Shown here: piece after piece, positions 48,302 to 57,259 of the stretch
Numbering within the stretch: position 1 is the first letter of the stretch
How the letters are laid out: the number at the start of each line of letters is the position of its first letter
Source: Piscinibacter defluvii
GTDB lineage: Bacteria > Pseudomonadota > Gammaproteobacteria > Burkholderiales > Burkholderiaceae_C
Assembly (NCBI RefSeq): GCF_004011805.1
Contig: NZ_RCHJ01000003.1
Coordinates: 310,001 to 374,000, forward strand
DNA: 64,000 nucleotides
Reading direction: 5' to 3'
The notes under the pieces: model-generated
Told to the model about the DNA's origin: nothing
The model's input: the letters and a program-made list of their open reading frames with translations, nothing else
Database searches by the model: none
Made by a program: the position numbers and the translations under genes

Positions 48302-49588
48302 TCAGCCAGCCGGCGAATCGCTGCGCTGGGCCGGCAGCGCGCCGTGCTGGACCCGGTCCTTGCCCAGGCGCTTGGCGGCGTACATCGCGTCGTCGGCCGC
48401 CTGCAGCAGCTTCATCGGGTGCTGCGCGTCCAGCGGCGCGATCGCGTAGCCGATGCTCGCGGTGACGCCGCCGCCCTCCTGCGCCGCCACCTGGCGCAGC
48501 GCGGTCAGCATGTGCAGCGCCAGTGCACGCGCCCCGGCCGGGCTGCGCACGCTGGCCAGCACCAGGAACTCGTCGCCGCCGAAGCGGCCGACCGCGTCGT
48601 CGGCGCGGACGCTCCCCTGCAGCGCCTGCGCCACGCGCACCAGCAGTGCGTCGCCCTCGCGGTGGCCGAGCCGGTCGTTGACCGCCTTGAAGCCGTCCAG
48701 GTCGATGAAGAACAGCGCCACCGGCACCTGCACCGCGTCGACCAGCGCGGCCTCGATGCGGTCCATCATCGTGCGGCGGCTCAGCACGTCGGTCAGCGCG
48801 TCGCGCTCCACGCTGCGGCGCAGCTGCTCCTGCGCGACCGTCAGGTCGTGCACGTCGATGGTCACGGTATAGAGCCCGACCACGCGGCCCTCGGCATCGC
48901 GGTCGGGCACGTAGCTGGTGCGCATCCAGCGCGGGCCCTGCGGCAGCTCGGCGACGAGTCGGGTGTACTGCACCGTCTTGCCCTCCAGCGCGCGCCGGAA
49001 GTGCGGCTCGTGCTCGGACCAGCGGCGCATGCCGCGCACCGCGCCGATGTGGCGCCCGACCAGCTGCTCGGGCGTCATGTGGGTGGCCTCGCAGTAGGCC
49101 TTGTTGACGAAGCGGATCACGCAGCCGGCGTCGAGGTAGGTCAGCGGGTACGGGATGTTCTCGGTGAAGCGGTCCAGGCGCTGGCGCGCGGCGATCAGCG
49201 CCTCGCGCGCGGTGACGTCCTCGTGGATGTCGGTGGCGATCGTGAAGATGCTGTCCACGCTGCCGCTCGCGTCGACGTCGGGGAACACCTGGATGCGTGC
49301 CCAGCGGCCGCCATGCGCGCCGTGGTTCAGGCGGCGCTCGTAGTGGGTGGTCTGGCCGGCGAAGGCGAGCTCGAAGGCCGGGCGCGCACGTTCCCAGGCC
49401 TCGGCCCCGAACAGCTCGGCGAGCGTGCGGCCAAGCAGTGCCTCGCGCGGCCGCGCCGCCCACCCCTGGTAGGGCGGGTTGCAGAACACCAGCCGGGCGT
49501 CGCGGTCCCAGCGGCCGATCGGCAGCGCGACGACGTCGACGAGGCGCTCGATCGCACTGACCGGCGCCGGCGCGGGTTGCTCGCTCAT
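48302..49588 (-). CDS. Diguanylate cyclase with two PAS domains
   Basis: A 428-residue cytoplasmic enzyme making cyclic di-GMP. Two PAS domains (about 12-125 and 140-255, the second with DRFTENIPYPLTYLDAGCVIRFVNKAY) precede a GGDEF domain. The active site is intact (GRFGGDEFLVL), and an RxxD inhibitory site (RADD) lies five residues before it, so product inhibition is expected. No membrane span. Its ATG overlaps the DUF962 stop by one base (TGATG), making it part of the minus-strand run metY-hydrolase-DUF962-GGDEF. Signal unknown. Confidence 0.93.
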   Translation of the reverse strand: MSEQPAPAPVSAIERLVDVVALPIGRWDRDARLVFCNPPYQGWAARPREALLGRTLAELFGAEAWERARPAFELAFAGQTTHYERRLNHGAHGGRWARIQVFPDVDASGSVDSIFTIATDIHEDVTAREALIAARQRLDRFTENIPYPLTYLDAGCVIRFVNKAYCEATHMTPEQLVGRHIGAVRGMRRWSEHEPHFRRALEGKTVQYTRLVAELPQGPRWMRTSYVPDRDAEGRVVGLYTVTIDVHDLTVAQEQLRRSVERDALTDVLSRRTMMDRIEAALVDAVQVPVALFFIDLDGFKAVNDRLGHREGDALLVRVAQALQGSVRADDAVGRFGGDEFLVLASVRSPAGARALALHMLTALRQVAAQEGGGVTASIGYAIAPLDAQHPMKLLQAADDAMYAAKRLGKDRVQHGALPAQRSDSPAG

Positions 49589-49917
49589 CAGAAGGGGATG
49601 CGGCCGGTCCAGATGTCCTTGTACATCACCCAGTCGCCGAGAAAGCTGTACAGCGGGCGCTTGAACGAGGCGGGCCGGTTCTTCTCGAACACGAAGTGGC
49701 CGATCCAGGCGCAGCCGTAGCCGGCCACCAGGCCCAGCAGCAGGTACAGCGGGCGGCCGGTGACCACCAGCAGCGCCAGGCACACCAGGGCCAGCGTCGA
49801 GCCGAGGAAATGCAGCCGCCGGCAGCTGCGGTTGGCATGCTCGCCCAGGTAGAAGGGATAGAACTCGGCGAAGCTCGTGAAGCTCTTCGGATCGATGGCG
49901 CTGCCGGTGGCGTTCAT
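49588..49917 (-). CDS. DUF962 (Mpo1-like) membrane protein
   Basis: A 109-residue protein with two or three spans. The family blocks are FYPFYLGEHANRSCRRLHFLGST and GYGCAWIGHFVFEKNRPASFKRPLYSFLGDWVMY; the conserved histidines are those proposed to bind iron in yeast Mpo1, a fatty-acid alpha-oxidation dioxygenase. Activity in bacteria is not established. ATG 49917 is the family-like start; the frame is open to 49956. Confidence 0.88.
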   Translation of the reverse strand: MNATGSAIDPKSFTSFAEFYPFYLGEHANRSCRRLHFLGSTLALVCLALLVVTGRPLYLLLGLVAGYGCAWIGHFVFEKNRPASFKRPLYSFLGDWVMYKDIWTGRIPF

Positions 49918-49930
49918 CGCGGACCCTCCG

Positions 49931-50731
49931 TCAGGCAAGGGCCTGGCGCAGCACATTCAACACGCCGTCCGGCGACTCGGCCATCAGTGAATGCCCGGCC
50001 GGCAACTCGTGCAGCGTGGCCTTCAGCGCCGTCGCCAGCGCACGGCCCGAGCGCGGGCTGGTCATCTGGTCGCGCTCGCCCAGCACGCAGTGCACCGGGC
50101 AGCGCACCTGCGCGGCGGCCTGCAGGCCGTTGCCGTAGGCGTCGCAGATCCGGAAGTCGCGCTCGAACAGGTTCAGGTCGGTCAGCCCAGCCTGGATGCG
50201 TCGCATCAATGCGCGGTTGCTGCCGTGCAGCCACATGCCCGGGCCGGGGAACGAGGGCTTGGCGGCGAGGCCGGAGAACGAGAACGCGTTGACCATGTCG
50301 ATCGCCCGCAGCGGCTGCTCGCGCGCGGCATCCAGCAGCGCGTCCGAGACCTTCATCGGGAACGCGGTGCCGATCATCACCAGCCGCGTGATGCGCTGCG
50401 GCGCGCGGGCGGCGGCCTCCAGGCCGATCAGCGATCCGAGGCTGTGCCCGACCAGCGTGGCGCCGGCCACGCCGGCGGCGTCGAGCAGCGCGAGTGTCCA
50501 GTCGGCCAGCGCCTCGACGCTGGCGAGCGGCGGCCCGGCGCTGCGGCCGTGGCCGGGTTCGTCGACCGCCAGCACCGCGTGGCCATGGTGCGCGCACCAG
50601 CGCGCCAGCAGGTTCCACACGCTGTGGTCGTGCAGCGCGCCGTGCAGGAACACGACGCAGGGCAGGGCGGCATCGAAGGGCTTGCCGCCGGTGTACGCAT
50701 AGGCGCGCCGGCCGTCGACCTGCAGTTCCAT
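49931..50731 (-). CDS. Alpha/beta-fold hydrolase
   Basis: A 266-residue hydrolase. The oxyanion region is CVVFLHGALHDHSVW, the nucleophile serine is in LVGHSLGSLIGLEAA, and the catalytic histidine is in LPAGHSLMAESPDG. No signal peptide. Its start overlaps the metY stop by one base (TGATG), so it is cotranscribed with metY. The substrate is unknown; a role in releasing acyl groups next to O-acetylhomoserine metabolism would be guesswork. Confidence 0.88.
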   Translation of the reverse strand: MELQVDGRRAYAYTGGKPFDAALPCVVFLHGALHDHSVWNLLARWCAHHGHAVLAVDEPGHGRSAGPPLASVEALADWTLALLDAAGVAGATLVGHSLGSLIGLEAAARAPQRITRLVMIGTAFPMKVSDALLDAAREQPLRAIDMVNAFSFSGLAAKPSFPGPGMWLHGSNRALMRRIQAGLTDLNLFERDFRICDAYGNGLQAAAQVRCPVHCVLGERDQMTSPRSGRALATALKATLHELPAGHSLMAESPDGVLNVLRQALA

Positions 50732-52032
50732 CAGGCCCCCGCCTTCTCGGCCGCCTTCAGCGCCCGCTTCAGGTCGTCGAGCAAGTCGTCCGCATCCTCC
50801 AGGCCGATCGACAGCCGGATCGTGCCCGGGCCGATGCCCGCCTGTGCCAGCGCCGCGTCGTCCATGCGGAAGTGGGTGGTCGATGCCGGGTGGATCACCA
50901 GCGAGCGGCAGTCGCCCACGTTGGCCAGGTGCGAGAAAATCCTCAGCGCCTCGATGAAGGCGCGGCCCTGGGCGCGAGAGCCCTTCAGGTCGAAGCTGAA
51001 CACCGAGCCGCAGCCGCGCGGCAGCAGCGACTTCGCCAGCGCGTGGTCCGGATGCGACTCGAGTTCCGGGTAGGCCACCGACGCGACGAACGGATGCGCG
51101 GCCAGGAAGCCCACCACCTTGCGCGTGTTCTCCACGTGTCGTGCCATGCGCAGCGGCAGCGTCTCGAGCCCCTGCAGGATCAGCCAGGCCGTGTGCGGGC
51201 TCATGCAGGCGCCGAAGTCGCGCAGGCCCTCGCGGCGCGCGCGCAGCAGGAAGGCGCCGACCGTGCTCTCCTCGCTGAACACCATGCCGTGGAAGCCGTC
51301 GTAGGGCTGCGTCAGCTCGGGGAATCGCCCGGAGGCATCCCAGTCGAAGCGGCCCGAGTCGACCAGTACGCCGCCGATCACCGTGCCGTGGCCGGAGAGG
51401 AACTTGGTGGCCGAGTGGAACAGCAGGTCCGCACCGTGTTCGAAGGGCTGCATCAGCCAGGGCGTGGTGAAGGTCGAGTCCACCAGCAGCGGCAGGCCGT
51501 GCTCGTGCGCGAGCGCCGCCACGGCCGGCACGTCGAGCACGTCCAGGCCCGGGTTGCCGAGCGTCTCGCCGAACAGCAGCCGCGTGTTCGGCCGGATCGC
51601 GGCGCGCCAGGCGTCGAGGCTGCGCGGCTTGACGAATGTCGTCTCGATGCCGAAGCGCGCCAGCGTGTAGTGCAGCAGGTTGTGCGAGCCGCCGTACAGC
51701 GCGCTCGAGGCCACCACGTGGGCGCCGGCACCGGCCAGCGTGGCGATCGCCAGGTGCAGTGCGGCCTGGCCGCTGGCCGTGGCGATCGCGCCCACGCCGC
51801 CCTCGAGTGCCGCCACGCGCTCCTCGAGCACCGCGTTGGTCGGGTTCGAGATGCGGCTGTAGACATGCCCGGCGCGCTCGAGGTTGAACAGCGAGGCGGC
51901 TTGCTCGCTGGACTCGAACACGAACGAGGTGCTGAGGTGGATCGGCACCGCGCGTGCGCCGGTGGCCGGGTCGGGTGCGGCACCGGCGTGCAGCGCGAGG
52001 GTGTCGAAGCCGGGGTCGTTGATGCCGGGCAT
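50731..52032 (-). CDS. metY: O-acetylhomoserine sulfhydrylase (Cys/Met metabolism PLP enzyme)
   Basis: A 433-residue gamma-family PLP enzyme that makes homocysteine from O-acetylhomoserine and sulfide. It starts MPGINDPGFDTLALHAGAAPD; PLP contacts are in YSRISNPTNAVLEERVAALEGG, and the Schiff-base lysine is in LLFHSATKFLSGHGTVIGG. The length (longer than MetB/MetZ) favours MetY. The open frame upstream of 52032 overlaps the divergent CBS gene and is not family-like. First gene of a four-gene overlapping run. Confidence 0.92.
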   Translation of the reverse strand: MPGINDPGFDTLALHAGAAPDPATGARAVPIHLSTSFVFESSEQAASLFNLERAGHVYSRISNPTNAVLEERVAALEGGVGAIATASGQAALHLAIATLAGAGAHVVASSALYGGSHNLLHYTLARFGIETTFVKPRSLDAWRAAIRPNTRLLFGETLGNPGLDVLDVPAVAALAHEHGLPLLVDSTFTTPWLMQPFEHGADLLFHSATKFLSGHGTVIGGVLVDSGRFDWDASGRFPELTQPYDGFHGMVFSEESTVGAFLLRARREGLRDFGACMSPHTAWLILQGLETLPLRMARHVENTRKVVGFLAAHPFVASVAYPELESHPDHALAKSLLPRGCGSVFSFDLKGSRAQGRAFIEALRIFSHLANVGDCRSLVIHPASTTHFRMDDAALAQAGIGPGTIRLSIGLEDADDLLDDLKRALKAAEKAGA

Positions 52033-52122
52033 GTTGCGTCGGGGCTGGCCGGGGAAGCCCGGGGGTGGTCTTGCCACATCATTGTGGGCTATATTGGTTT
52101 GGACGCACCCTGGGAGACGAGC

Positions 52123-52587
52123 ATGAAGGTCAGCGACATCCTCCGTGTCAAGGGCGGGACGCTGTTCACGGTCACCCCCAACGAGCCGCTTGCCCAGGCG
52201 GTCAACACCATGGCCGAGCGCGACATCGGCTCGCTGGTGGTGATGGATCACGGCGAACTGGCCGGCATGCTGACCTTCCGCGAGGTGATCCTGGCCGTGG
52301 TGCGCAACGGCGGCTCGGTCGGCTCGACCACCGTGCGCAGCGTGATGGACGACCACCCGCTGACCTGCACGCCCGAGACCGAGATCGACGAGGTGCGCCG
52401 CATGATGCTCGAGCGCCACGCGCGCTACATGCCGGTGATGGACCAGCGCACCCTGATGGGCGTGATCTCCTTCTACGACGTGGCCAAGGCGGTGGTCGAC
52501 AGCCAGGATTTCGAGAACCGCATGCTCAAGGCCTACATCCGCGACTGGCCGGTCGACGAGAGCCCGGCGCAGCCGGCTGCGAACTGA
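52123..52587 (+). CDS. CBS-domain protein
   Basis: A 154-residue protein made of two CBS domains and little else: MKVSDILRVKGGTLFTVTPNEPLAQAVNTMAERDIGSLVVMD and TTVRSVMDDHPLTCTPETEIDEVRRMMLERHARYMPVMD. Such pairs bind adenine nucleotides and report energy state. GGGAG lies before the ATG and a TATATT -10 at 52090-52095. Divergent from metY. Partner unknown. Confidence 0.9.
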   Translation: MKVSDILRVKGGTLFTVTPNEPLAQAVNTMAERDIGSLVVMDHGELAGMLTFREVILAVVRNGGSVGSTTVRSVMDDHPLTCTPETEIDEVRRMMLERHARYMPVMDQRTLMGVISFYDVAKAVVDSQDFENRMLKAYIRDWPVDESPAQPAAN

Positions 52588-52591
52588 TGCT

Positions 52592-52653
52592 GCCCCCCAG
52601 TCGCTTCGCTCCTGCCCCCGAGGGGCGCGGTCCGGCTTGGGACGGCCCGGCGC
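52592..52653. repeat. Dispersed C/G-rich repeat, copy 2, between the CBS gene and aroC
   Basis: It starts CCCCCCAGTCGCTTCGCT, passes CCCCCGAGGGG and CTTGGGACGGCCCGGCG, and ends before the aroC promoter. It corresponds block by block to the segment at 31047-31118, with differences in each block. Confidence 0.75.
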
Positions 52654-52669
52654 CGAACTAGCCGCCAAC

Positions 52670-52675
52670 TAGAAT
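52670..52675 (+). promoter_or_regulatory. -10 hexamer of aroC, probably leaderless
   Basis: TAGAAT ends seven bases before the aroC ATG at 52683; no ribosome binding site is visible. Confidence 0.5.
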
Positions 52676-52682
52676 CGCCTGC

Positions 52683-53783
52683 ATGGCAGGCAGCACCTTC
52701 GGAGAACTCTTCCGCGTCACCAACTTCGGCGAGTCGCACGGCCCCGCCATCGGCTGCGTGATCGACGGCTGCCCGCCCGGGCTCGAGCTGAGCGAAGCCG
52801 ACATCCAGCCCGAGCTCGACCGGCGCCGCCCCGGCACCAGCCGGCACGTGACCCAGCGCAACGAGCCCGACGCGGTGGAGATCCTCTCCGGCGTGTTCGA
52901 GGGTCGCACCACCGGCACGCCGATCTGCCTGCTGATCCGCAACACCGACCAGCGCAGCAAGGACTACGGCAACCTGCTGGCCACGTTCCGCCCCGGCCAC
53001 GCCGACTACACCTACCACCAGAAATACGGCCTGCGCGATCCGCGCGGCGGCGGGCGCTCGTCGGCGCGGCTGACGGCACCGATGGTCGGCGCCGGCGCGG
53101 TGGCGAGGAAGTGGCTGAAGCAGGCCTACGGCACGCGCTTCACCGGCTGGATGACGCAGATCGGCGACATCGAGATCCCGTTCGAGGGCGAAGAGCACAT
53201 CGGCGCGAACCCGTTCTTCGCCGCCAACGCCAGCGACATCTCGCGCCTGGAGAGCTACATGGACGAGCTGCGCAAGGCCGGCGACAGCTGCGGCGCGCGC
53301 ATCCGTGTCGAGGCGCGCGGCGTGCCGGTGGGCCTGGGCGAGCCGCTGTTCGACAAGCTCGATGCCGACATCGCCTACGCGATGATGGGCATCAACGCCG
53401 TCAAGGGCGTGGAGATCGGCGCCGGCTTCGCCAGCGTGGCGCAGCGCGGCACGACACACGGCGACGAACTGACGCCGCAGGGCTTCGCCGGCAACAACGC
53501 CGGCGGCGTGCTCGGCGGCATCTCGACCGGGCAGGACATCGTCGTCTCCATCGCGATCAAGCCGACCAGCTCGATCCGCAGCCCGCGCCGCTCGGTGGGC
53601 CTCGACGGCCAGCCGACCACGGTGGAGACCTTCGGCCGCCACGACCCCTGCGTCGGCATCCGCGCCACGCCGATCGCCGAGGCCATGCTGGCCCTGGTGC
53701 TGATGGACCATGCCCTGCGCCACCGGGCGCAATGCGGTGATGTCCGCGTCGGCATGACACCGATCGTCGGGCGCCGCGCCTGA
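52683..53783 (+). CDS. aroC: Chorismate synthase
   Basis: A 366-residue flavin-dependent enzyme, the last step of the shikimate pathway. The signatures are [14 protein letters not shown], the stretch [24 protein letters not shown] and [17 protein letters not shown]. Starts [21 protein letters not shown] short hairpin follows the stop codon. It stands alone between a dispersed repeat and the chemoreceptor gene. Confidence 0.98.
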   Translation: MAGSTFGELFRVTNFGESHGPAIGCVIDGCPPGLELSEADIQPELDRRRPGTSRHVTQRNEPDAVEILSGVFEGRTTGTPICLLIRNTDQRSKDYGNLLATFRPGHADYTYHQKYGLRDPRGGGRSSARLTAPMVGAGAVARKWLKQAYGTRFTGWMTQIGDIEIPFEGEEHIGANPFFAANASDISRLESYMDELRKAGDSCGARIRVEARGVPVGLGEPLFDKLDADIAYAMMGINAVKGVEIGAGFASVAQRGTTHGDELTPQGFAGNNAGGVLGGISTGQDIVVSIAIKPTSSIRSPRRSVGLDGQPTTVETFGRHDPCVGIRATPIAEAMLALVLMDHALRHRAQCGDVRVGMTPIVGRRA

Positions 53784-53802
53784 ACGGCTCGCGGATTGAT
53801 CT

Positions 53803-53821
53803 CCGTCACGATAAGTGACGG
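53803..53821 (+). terminator. Hairpin after aroC, possible terminator
   Basis: CCGTCAC (53803-53809) and GTGACGG (53815-53821) form a perfect 7-bp stem with loop GATAA. The following sequence GGATTGGGCTCATTTCT is only weakly T-rich. Confidence 0.45.
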
Positions 53822-53840
53822 GGATTGGGCTCATTTCTCC

Positions 53841-53868
53841 TCAATTCCGGGGCGAGGTCGGCCGATAA
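53841..53868 (+). promoter_or_regulatory. Sigma-28 (FliA) type promoter of the chemoreceptor gene
   Basis: GCCGATAA at 53861-53868 is an exact match to the flagellar sigma-28 -10 element. TCAA at 53841-53844, 16 bases upstream, stands for the -35 (TAAA). The start would be near 53875 and the ATG is at 53923. Confidence 0.6.
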
Positions 53869-53922
53869 GCTGGCCATCCCAGTCTTCGGGACCGGCCGAT
53901 CTGTGCCGGTCGAGAACCGCCG

Positions 53923-55917
53923 ATGAGCTCACATCCCTTGCCTATCGCTGCCGGCGCGCCCGACCGTGCCGCGCCGGCCTCGCCGCTGATCGAATTCTTC
54001 CGGCATCACGGCATCTGGGCGCCGGGCGTGCGCTTGTTCCGACGCCTGCAGTTCCGCGCCAAGGCCTTGATCATCGCGCTGGTGCTGCTGCTGCCGTCGG
54101 TGGTGCTGGGCTGGAGCTACTTCCACGACAAGGCGGCCGACATCGACTTCACGGCGCGGGAACGGGTCGGCGTCGAGTACTCCCGCGTCGCTCTGGGGAT
54201 CGTCGAGGCATCCCAGCAGCTGCGCGGCAACCCGGGTGACGCTGCGGCCGCCAGCGCCTACGAGTCCCGGCTGCGGGCACTCGAGGAGGTCGATCGCCGC
54301 CTCGGCGAGCAGCTGCAGACCAGCGCGGAGGTTCAGGCGCTGCGGGCGCTGAAACCGGCTGTCGGGTCGGACTGGAGCGAGTCCTACGAAGCCGGTGGCG
54401 AACGGGTCGCGTCCACGATGACGCTGCTGACCCACGTGGCCGACAACTCCAACCTGACGCTGGACCCCGACCTCGACACCTACTACCTGATGGATGCGGC
54501 GTTCGGCTCGCTGCCGCAGCTGATCGAATCCACCGTGCGCCTGCGCGACATCGCGGTGGCGCAGGCCCAGGGCAAGACGGGCGGGCCGCTGGCGGAGGTG
54601 AGCATGGCCCGCTCCGAGGCGTTGGGCGACCACAACGACGAGCGCTTCCAGGCCGGCATGGCCAAGGTGTACTCGCTGCATCCGGCCCTGAAGGAGCAAT
54701 TGAGCGGGGACGACGTGCGCCGCCGCATGCATGCGCTGCATGAGTTCGCCACCGCGGGCAACGGCCAGGCCGCCGAGCTGCAACGCGCAGGTGATGCCGC
54801 CGTGGCGGAACTGCGCCGGCTGCAGCAAGCGGTGCTGGACGAGCTCGACAAGCTGCTGGCCGCGCGCGCCGACCAGCTCGCGACGCACCGCAACCTCACA
54901 CTCGTGGTGGTGCTGCTGTCGGTGCTGGCAGGCGCCTACCTGTTCCACAGCTTCTTCCTCGTCACGCAGGGAGGCCTGCGCGAGGTGCAGAAGCATCTGG
55001 AGGCGATGACCGCGGGCGACCTGAGGACACAACCCCGCCCCTGGGGCCGCGATGACGCGGCCCGCCTGATGGGCTCGCTGTCGGACATGCAGGCGTCGCT
55101 GCGGGCGATCGTGACGCAGGTGCGCGGCGCGTCGGACAACATCGTGCATTCCAGCACCGAGATCTCCGAAGGATCGATGGACCTGTCGGCGCGCACCGAG
55201 CTGACCGCGGCGAACCTGGAGGAGTCCGCCTCCTCGATGGAGCAGATCACCGCGACCGTCAAGACCACGGCCGAGAGCGCCGGCGAGGCAGCCCGGATCG
55301 CCGCGGCCAACGCGTCGCTGGCCGAGCGCGGCGGGCAGATCATCGGAAGCGTGGTGGCCACCATGCAGGACATCCACGGCTCGTCGAGCCGCATCGGCGA
55401 CATCATCGGCGTGATCGACGGCATCGCCTTCCAGACCAACATCCTGGCGCTCAACGCGGCCGTCGAGGCGGCGCGTGCCGGCGAGGCCGGGCGCGGCTTC
55501 GCGGTGGTGGCCTCGGAGGTGCGCGCGCTGGCGCAGCGCTCGTCGGCCGCGGCACGCGAAATCAAGGACCTGATCACCGCCAGCGTCGGCCAGGTCGACA
55601 CCGGTACGCGGGTCGTCGGGGACGCCGGGGCGACGATCGCCGAGATCGTCTCCAGCGCGCAGAAGGTCAACGGCCTGCTGGCGGCGATCTCCACCGGCAC
55701 CAACGAGCAGTCGCTCGGCGTGTCGCAGACCACCGCGGCCGTGCACGAGCTCGACGCGATGACGCAGCAGAACGCCGCGCTGGTGGAGCAGACGGCGGCG
55801 GCGGCCGCGTCGCTGCGCGATCAGGCCGTCCGGCTGGCCGGCGAAGTGGCGCGCTTCCAGCTGCCCGCCGACAGCCTCGCGCCGTCCCGGTCGCAGGTCT
55901 CGTCGAGACGTCCCTGA
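53923..55917 (+). CDS. Methyl-accepting chemotaxis protein
   Basis: A 664-residue chemoreceptor. An unusual 45-residue cytoplasmic extension precedes span 1 (about 48-66, [20 protein letters not shown]); a periplasmic helical sensor of about 260 residues, including [18 protein letters not shown] as in the four-helix-bundle or HBM-like sensors, precedes span 2 (about 326-345). HAMP follows, then the signalling domain with the invariant tip [24 protein letters not shown]. No CheR-binding pentapeptide at the C terminus. A sigma-28-like promoter fits flagellar control. No other chemotaxis genes are in the window; the ligand is unknown. Confidence 0.95.
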   Translation: MSSHPLPIAAGAPDRAAPASPLIEFFRHHGIWAPGVRLFRRLQFRAKALIIALVLLLPSVVLGWSYFHDKAADIDFTARERVGVEYSRVALGIVEASQQLRGNPGDAAAASAYESRLRALEEVDRRLGEQLQTSAEVQALRALKPAVGSDWSESYEAGGERVASTMTLLTHVADNSNLTLDPDLDTYYLMDAAFGSLPQLIESTVRLRDIAVAQAQGKTGGPLAEVSMARSEALGDHNDERFQAGMAKVYSLHPALKEQLSGDDVRRRMHALHEFATAGNGQAAELQRAGDAAVAELRRLQQAVLDELDKLLAARADQLATHRNLTLVVVLLSVLAGAYLFHSFFLVTQGGLREVQKHLEAMTAGDLRTQPRPWGRDDAARLMGSLSDMQASLRAIVTQVRGASDNIVHSSTEISEGSMDLSARTELTAANLEESASSMEQITATVKTTAESAGEAARIAAANASLAERGGQIIGSVVATMQDIHGSSSRIGDIIGVIDGIAFQTNILALNAAVEAARAGEAGRGFAVVASEVRALAQRSSAAAREIKDLITASVGQVDTGTRVVGDAGATIAEIVSSAQKVNGLLAAISTGTNEQSLGVSQTTAAVHELDAMTQQNAALVEQTAAAAASLRDQAVRLAGEVARFQLPADSLAPSRSQVSSRRP

Positions 55918-55973
55918 TCCAGGCCGGGCGCGGCTGCTGACCCGGCCGCAGCCGGTCGGCCCGCGCCGCCGTC

Positions 55974-56020
55974 TGTCGCCCCTGCCCGCAGGTTGTCGCC
56001 CCTGCCCGCAGGTTGTCGCA
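55974..56020. repeat. 20-base direct tandem repeat upstream of the efflux genes
   Basis: TGTCGCCCCTGCCCGCAGGT occurs twice head to tail (55974-55993 and 55994-56013) and a third copy begins (56014-56020). Each unit holds CCTGC/GCAGG, itself a short palindrome. The spacing of 20 bp is about two helical turns. It ends 78 bases before the adaptor ATG. Confidence 0.75.
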
Positions 56021-56097
56021 TCCGGGCTGCGCCTTCCTGCGCCGCTGCCTAGAGTGGCGCCGCTCCACGAGAGCGGCAACCACGAGGAGAGGGCGGC

Positions 56098-57249
56098 ATG
56101 CACAAGGCAGCACGGCTGGGGGGCTGGGCAGTGGGCGTGGCGGCGGCGGCCGTCGCCGTGGCACGGGTGGCCGGGTTCGGCGCCGGCACCGAGGCGCCGC
56201 CCGTGCCCGAACCCGCGCTCGAGTTCACCACGCTCGAGGTGGTGGAGCCGGTGACCGCCGCGCTGCCGCTGCGCCTGGCCTTTTCCGGACCGCTGGTCGC
56301 GCCGTCGAGCGCGGTCGTCAAGGCGCGGGCACCCGGCACCCTGTTGAGCCTGGCGGTCGCCGAGGGCCACCGGGTTCGCGCCGGCCAGGCGCTCGCCCGA
56401 CTCGACCTGGCCGAACTCGACGGCCGCGTGGCCGAACGCCAGGCCAGCGTCGCGGCGGCACGCGCCAACTGGCTGCAGGCCGAGCGCAGCCACGCCTCGA
56501 ATCGGCGCCTGGCCGACCAGAACTTCATCTCGCCCAATGCGCTGGACGCGTCGCGCGCCGCGCTCGACGCCGCCCGCGCCGCACTCGACGCCGCCCAGGC
56601 GCAGCTGGACACCGCCCGTGTCGGGCTGCGCGATGCCTCGCCGGTGGCGCCGATCGCAGGTGTCGTGGCGCGCCGGCATGTCGTGCCCGGCGAGAAGCTG
56701 GCGGCCGAGCAGCCGGTGCTGACCATCGTCGACCTGGCCACGCTGGAGCTGGCCGGCAGCGTCGGTACGCACGAGGTCGGACTGCTCGAGCCCGGCCTGG
56801 CCGTCCAGGTGCAGGTCGAGGGGCGAGCCGAGCCGGTGGCCGGGCGCATCGACCGCATCGCCCCGGCCGCCGAGCCGGGCACGCGCGCCATCGGCGTCAC
56901 CGTGGCGGTGCCCAACCCGGGCGAGAAGCTGCGCGCCGGCCAGTACGCGGTGGCCCGCGTCAGCCTGGGCGACCCGGTGGCGCGCCTGACGGTGCCGGCC
57001 GGCGCCGTGACCAGCGAGGCCGGCCAGGCGCAGGTGTGGGTGATCGAGCAGGGCGTGCTGCGGCGCCGCGCCGTCACGCTGGGCCGGCAGGACGAGGCGT
57101 CCGGTCGTGTCGAGGTGCTCGCCGGCCTGGCGCCCGGCGTGCAGCTGCTGGCCTTGCGCTTCGACGGGCTGCGCGAGGGCCGCCGGGCGGTTGTCGTGTC
57201 GCGCGGGGCGGCGCTGGCCGCGGCGGCGGCGTCGGCCGCGGTCCGTTGA
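56098..57249 (+). CDS. RND efflux periplasmic adaptor (membrane-fusion protein)
   Basis: A 383-residue adaptor with an N-terminal signal or anchor (LGGWAVGVAAAAVAVARVAGFG), lipoyl halves around VVKARAPGTLLSLAVAEGHRVRAGQALARLDL and ASPVAPIAGVVARRHVVPGEKL, a short alpha-helical hairpin between them, and beta-barrel and membrane-proximal domains. It would join the pump that follows 10 bases later to an outer-membrane channel. No TetR-type repressor and no outer-membrane gene lie beside it. Confidence 0.92.
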   Translation: MHKAARLGGWAVGVAAAAVAVARVAGFGAGTEAPPVPEPALEFTTLEVVEPVTAALPLRLAFSGPLVAPSSAVVKARAPGTLLSLAVAEGHRVRAGQALARLDLAELDGRVAERQASVAAARANWLQAERSHASNRRLADQNFISPNALDASRAALDAARAALDAAQAQLDTARVGLRDASPVAPIAGVVARRHVVPGEKLAAEQPVLTIVDLATLELAGSVGTHEVGLLEPGLAVQVQVEGRAEPVAGRIDRIAPAAEPGTRAIGVTVAVPNPGEKLRAGQYAVARVSLGDPVARLTVPAGAVTSEAGQAQVWVIEQGVLRRRAVTLGRQDEASGRVEVLAGLAPGVQLLALRFDGLREGRRAVVVSRGAALAAAAASAAVR

Positions 57250-57259
57250 GGAGCCGACC

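Noticed and set aside
50731-52668. Apparent 645-residue form of MetY
   Set aside because: The first 212 codons are antisense to the CBS gene and have no family similarity; the MetY start MPGINDPGF at 52032 fits.
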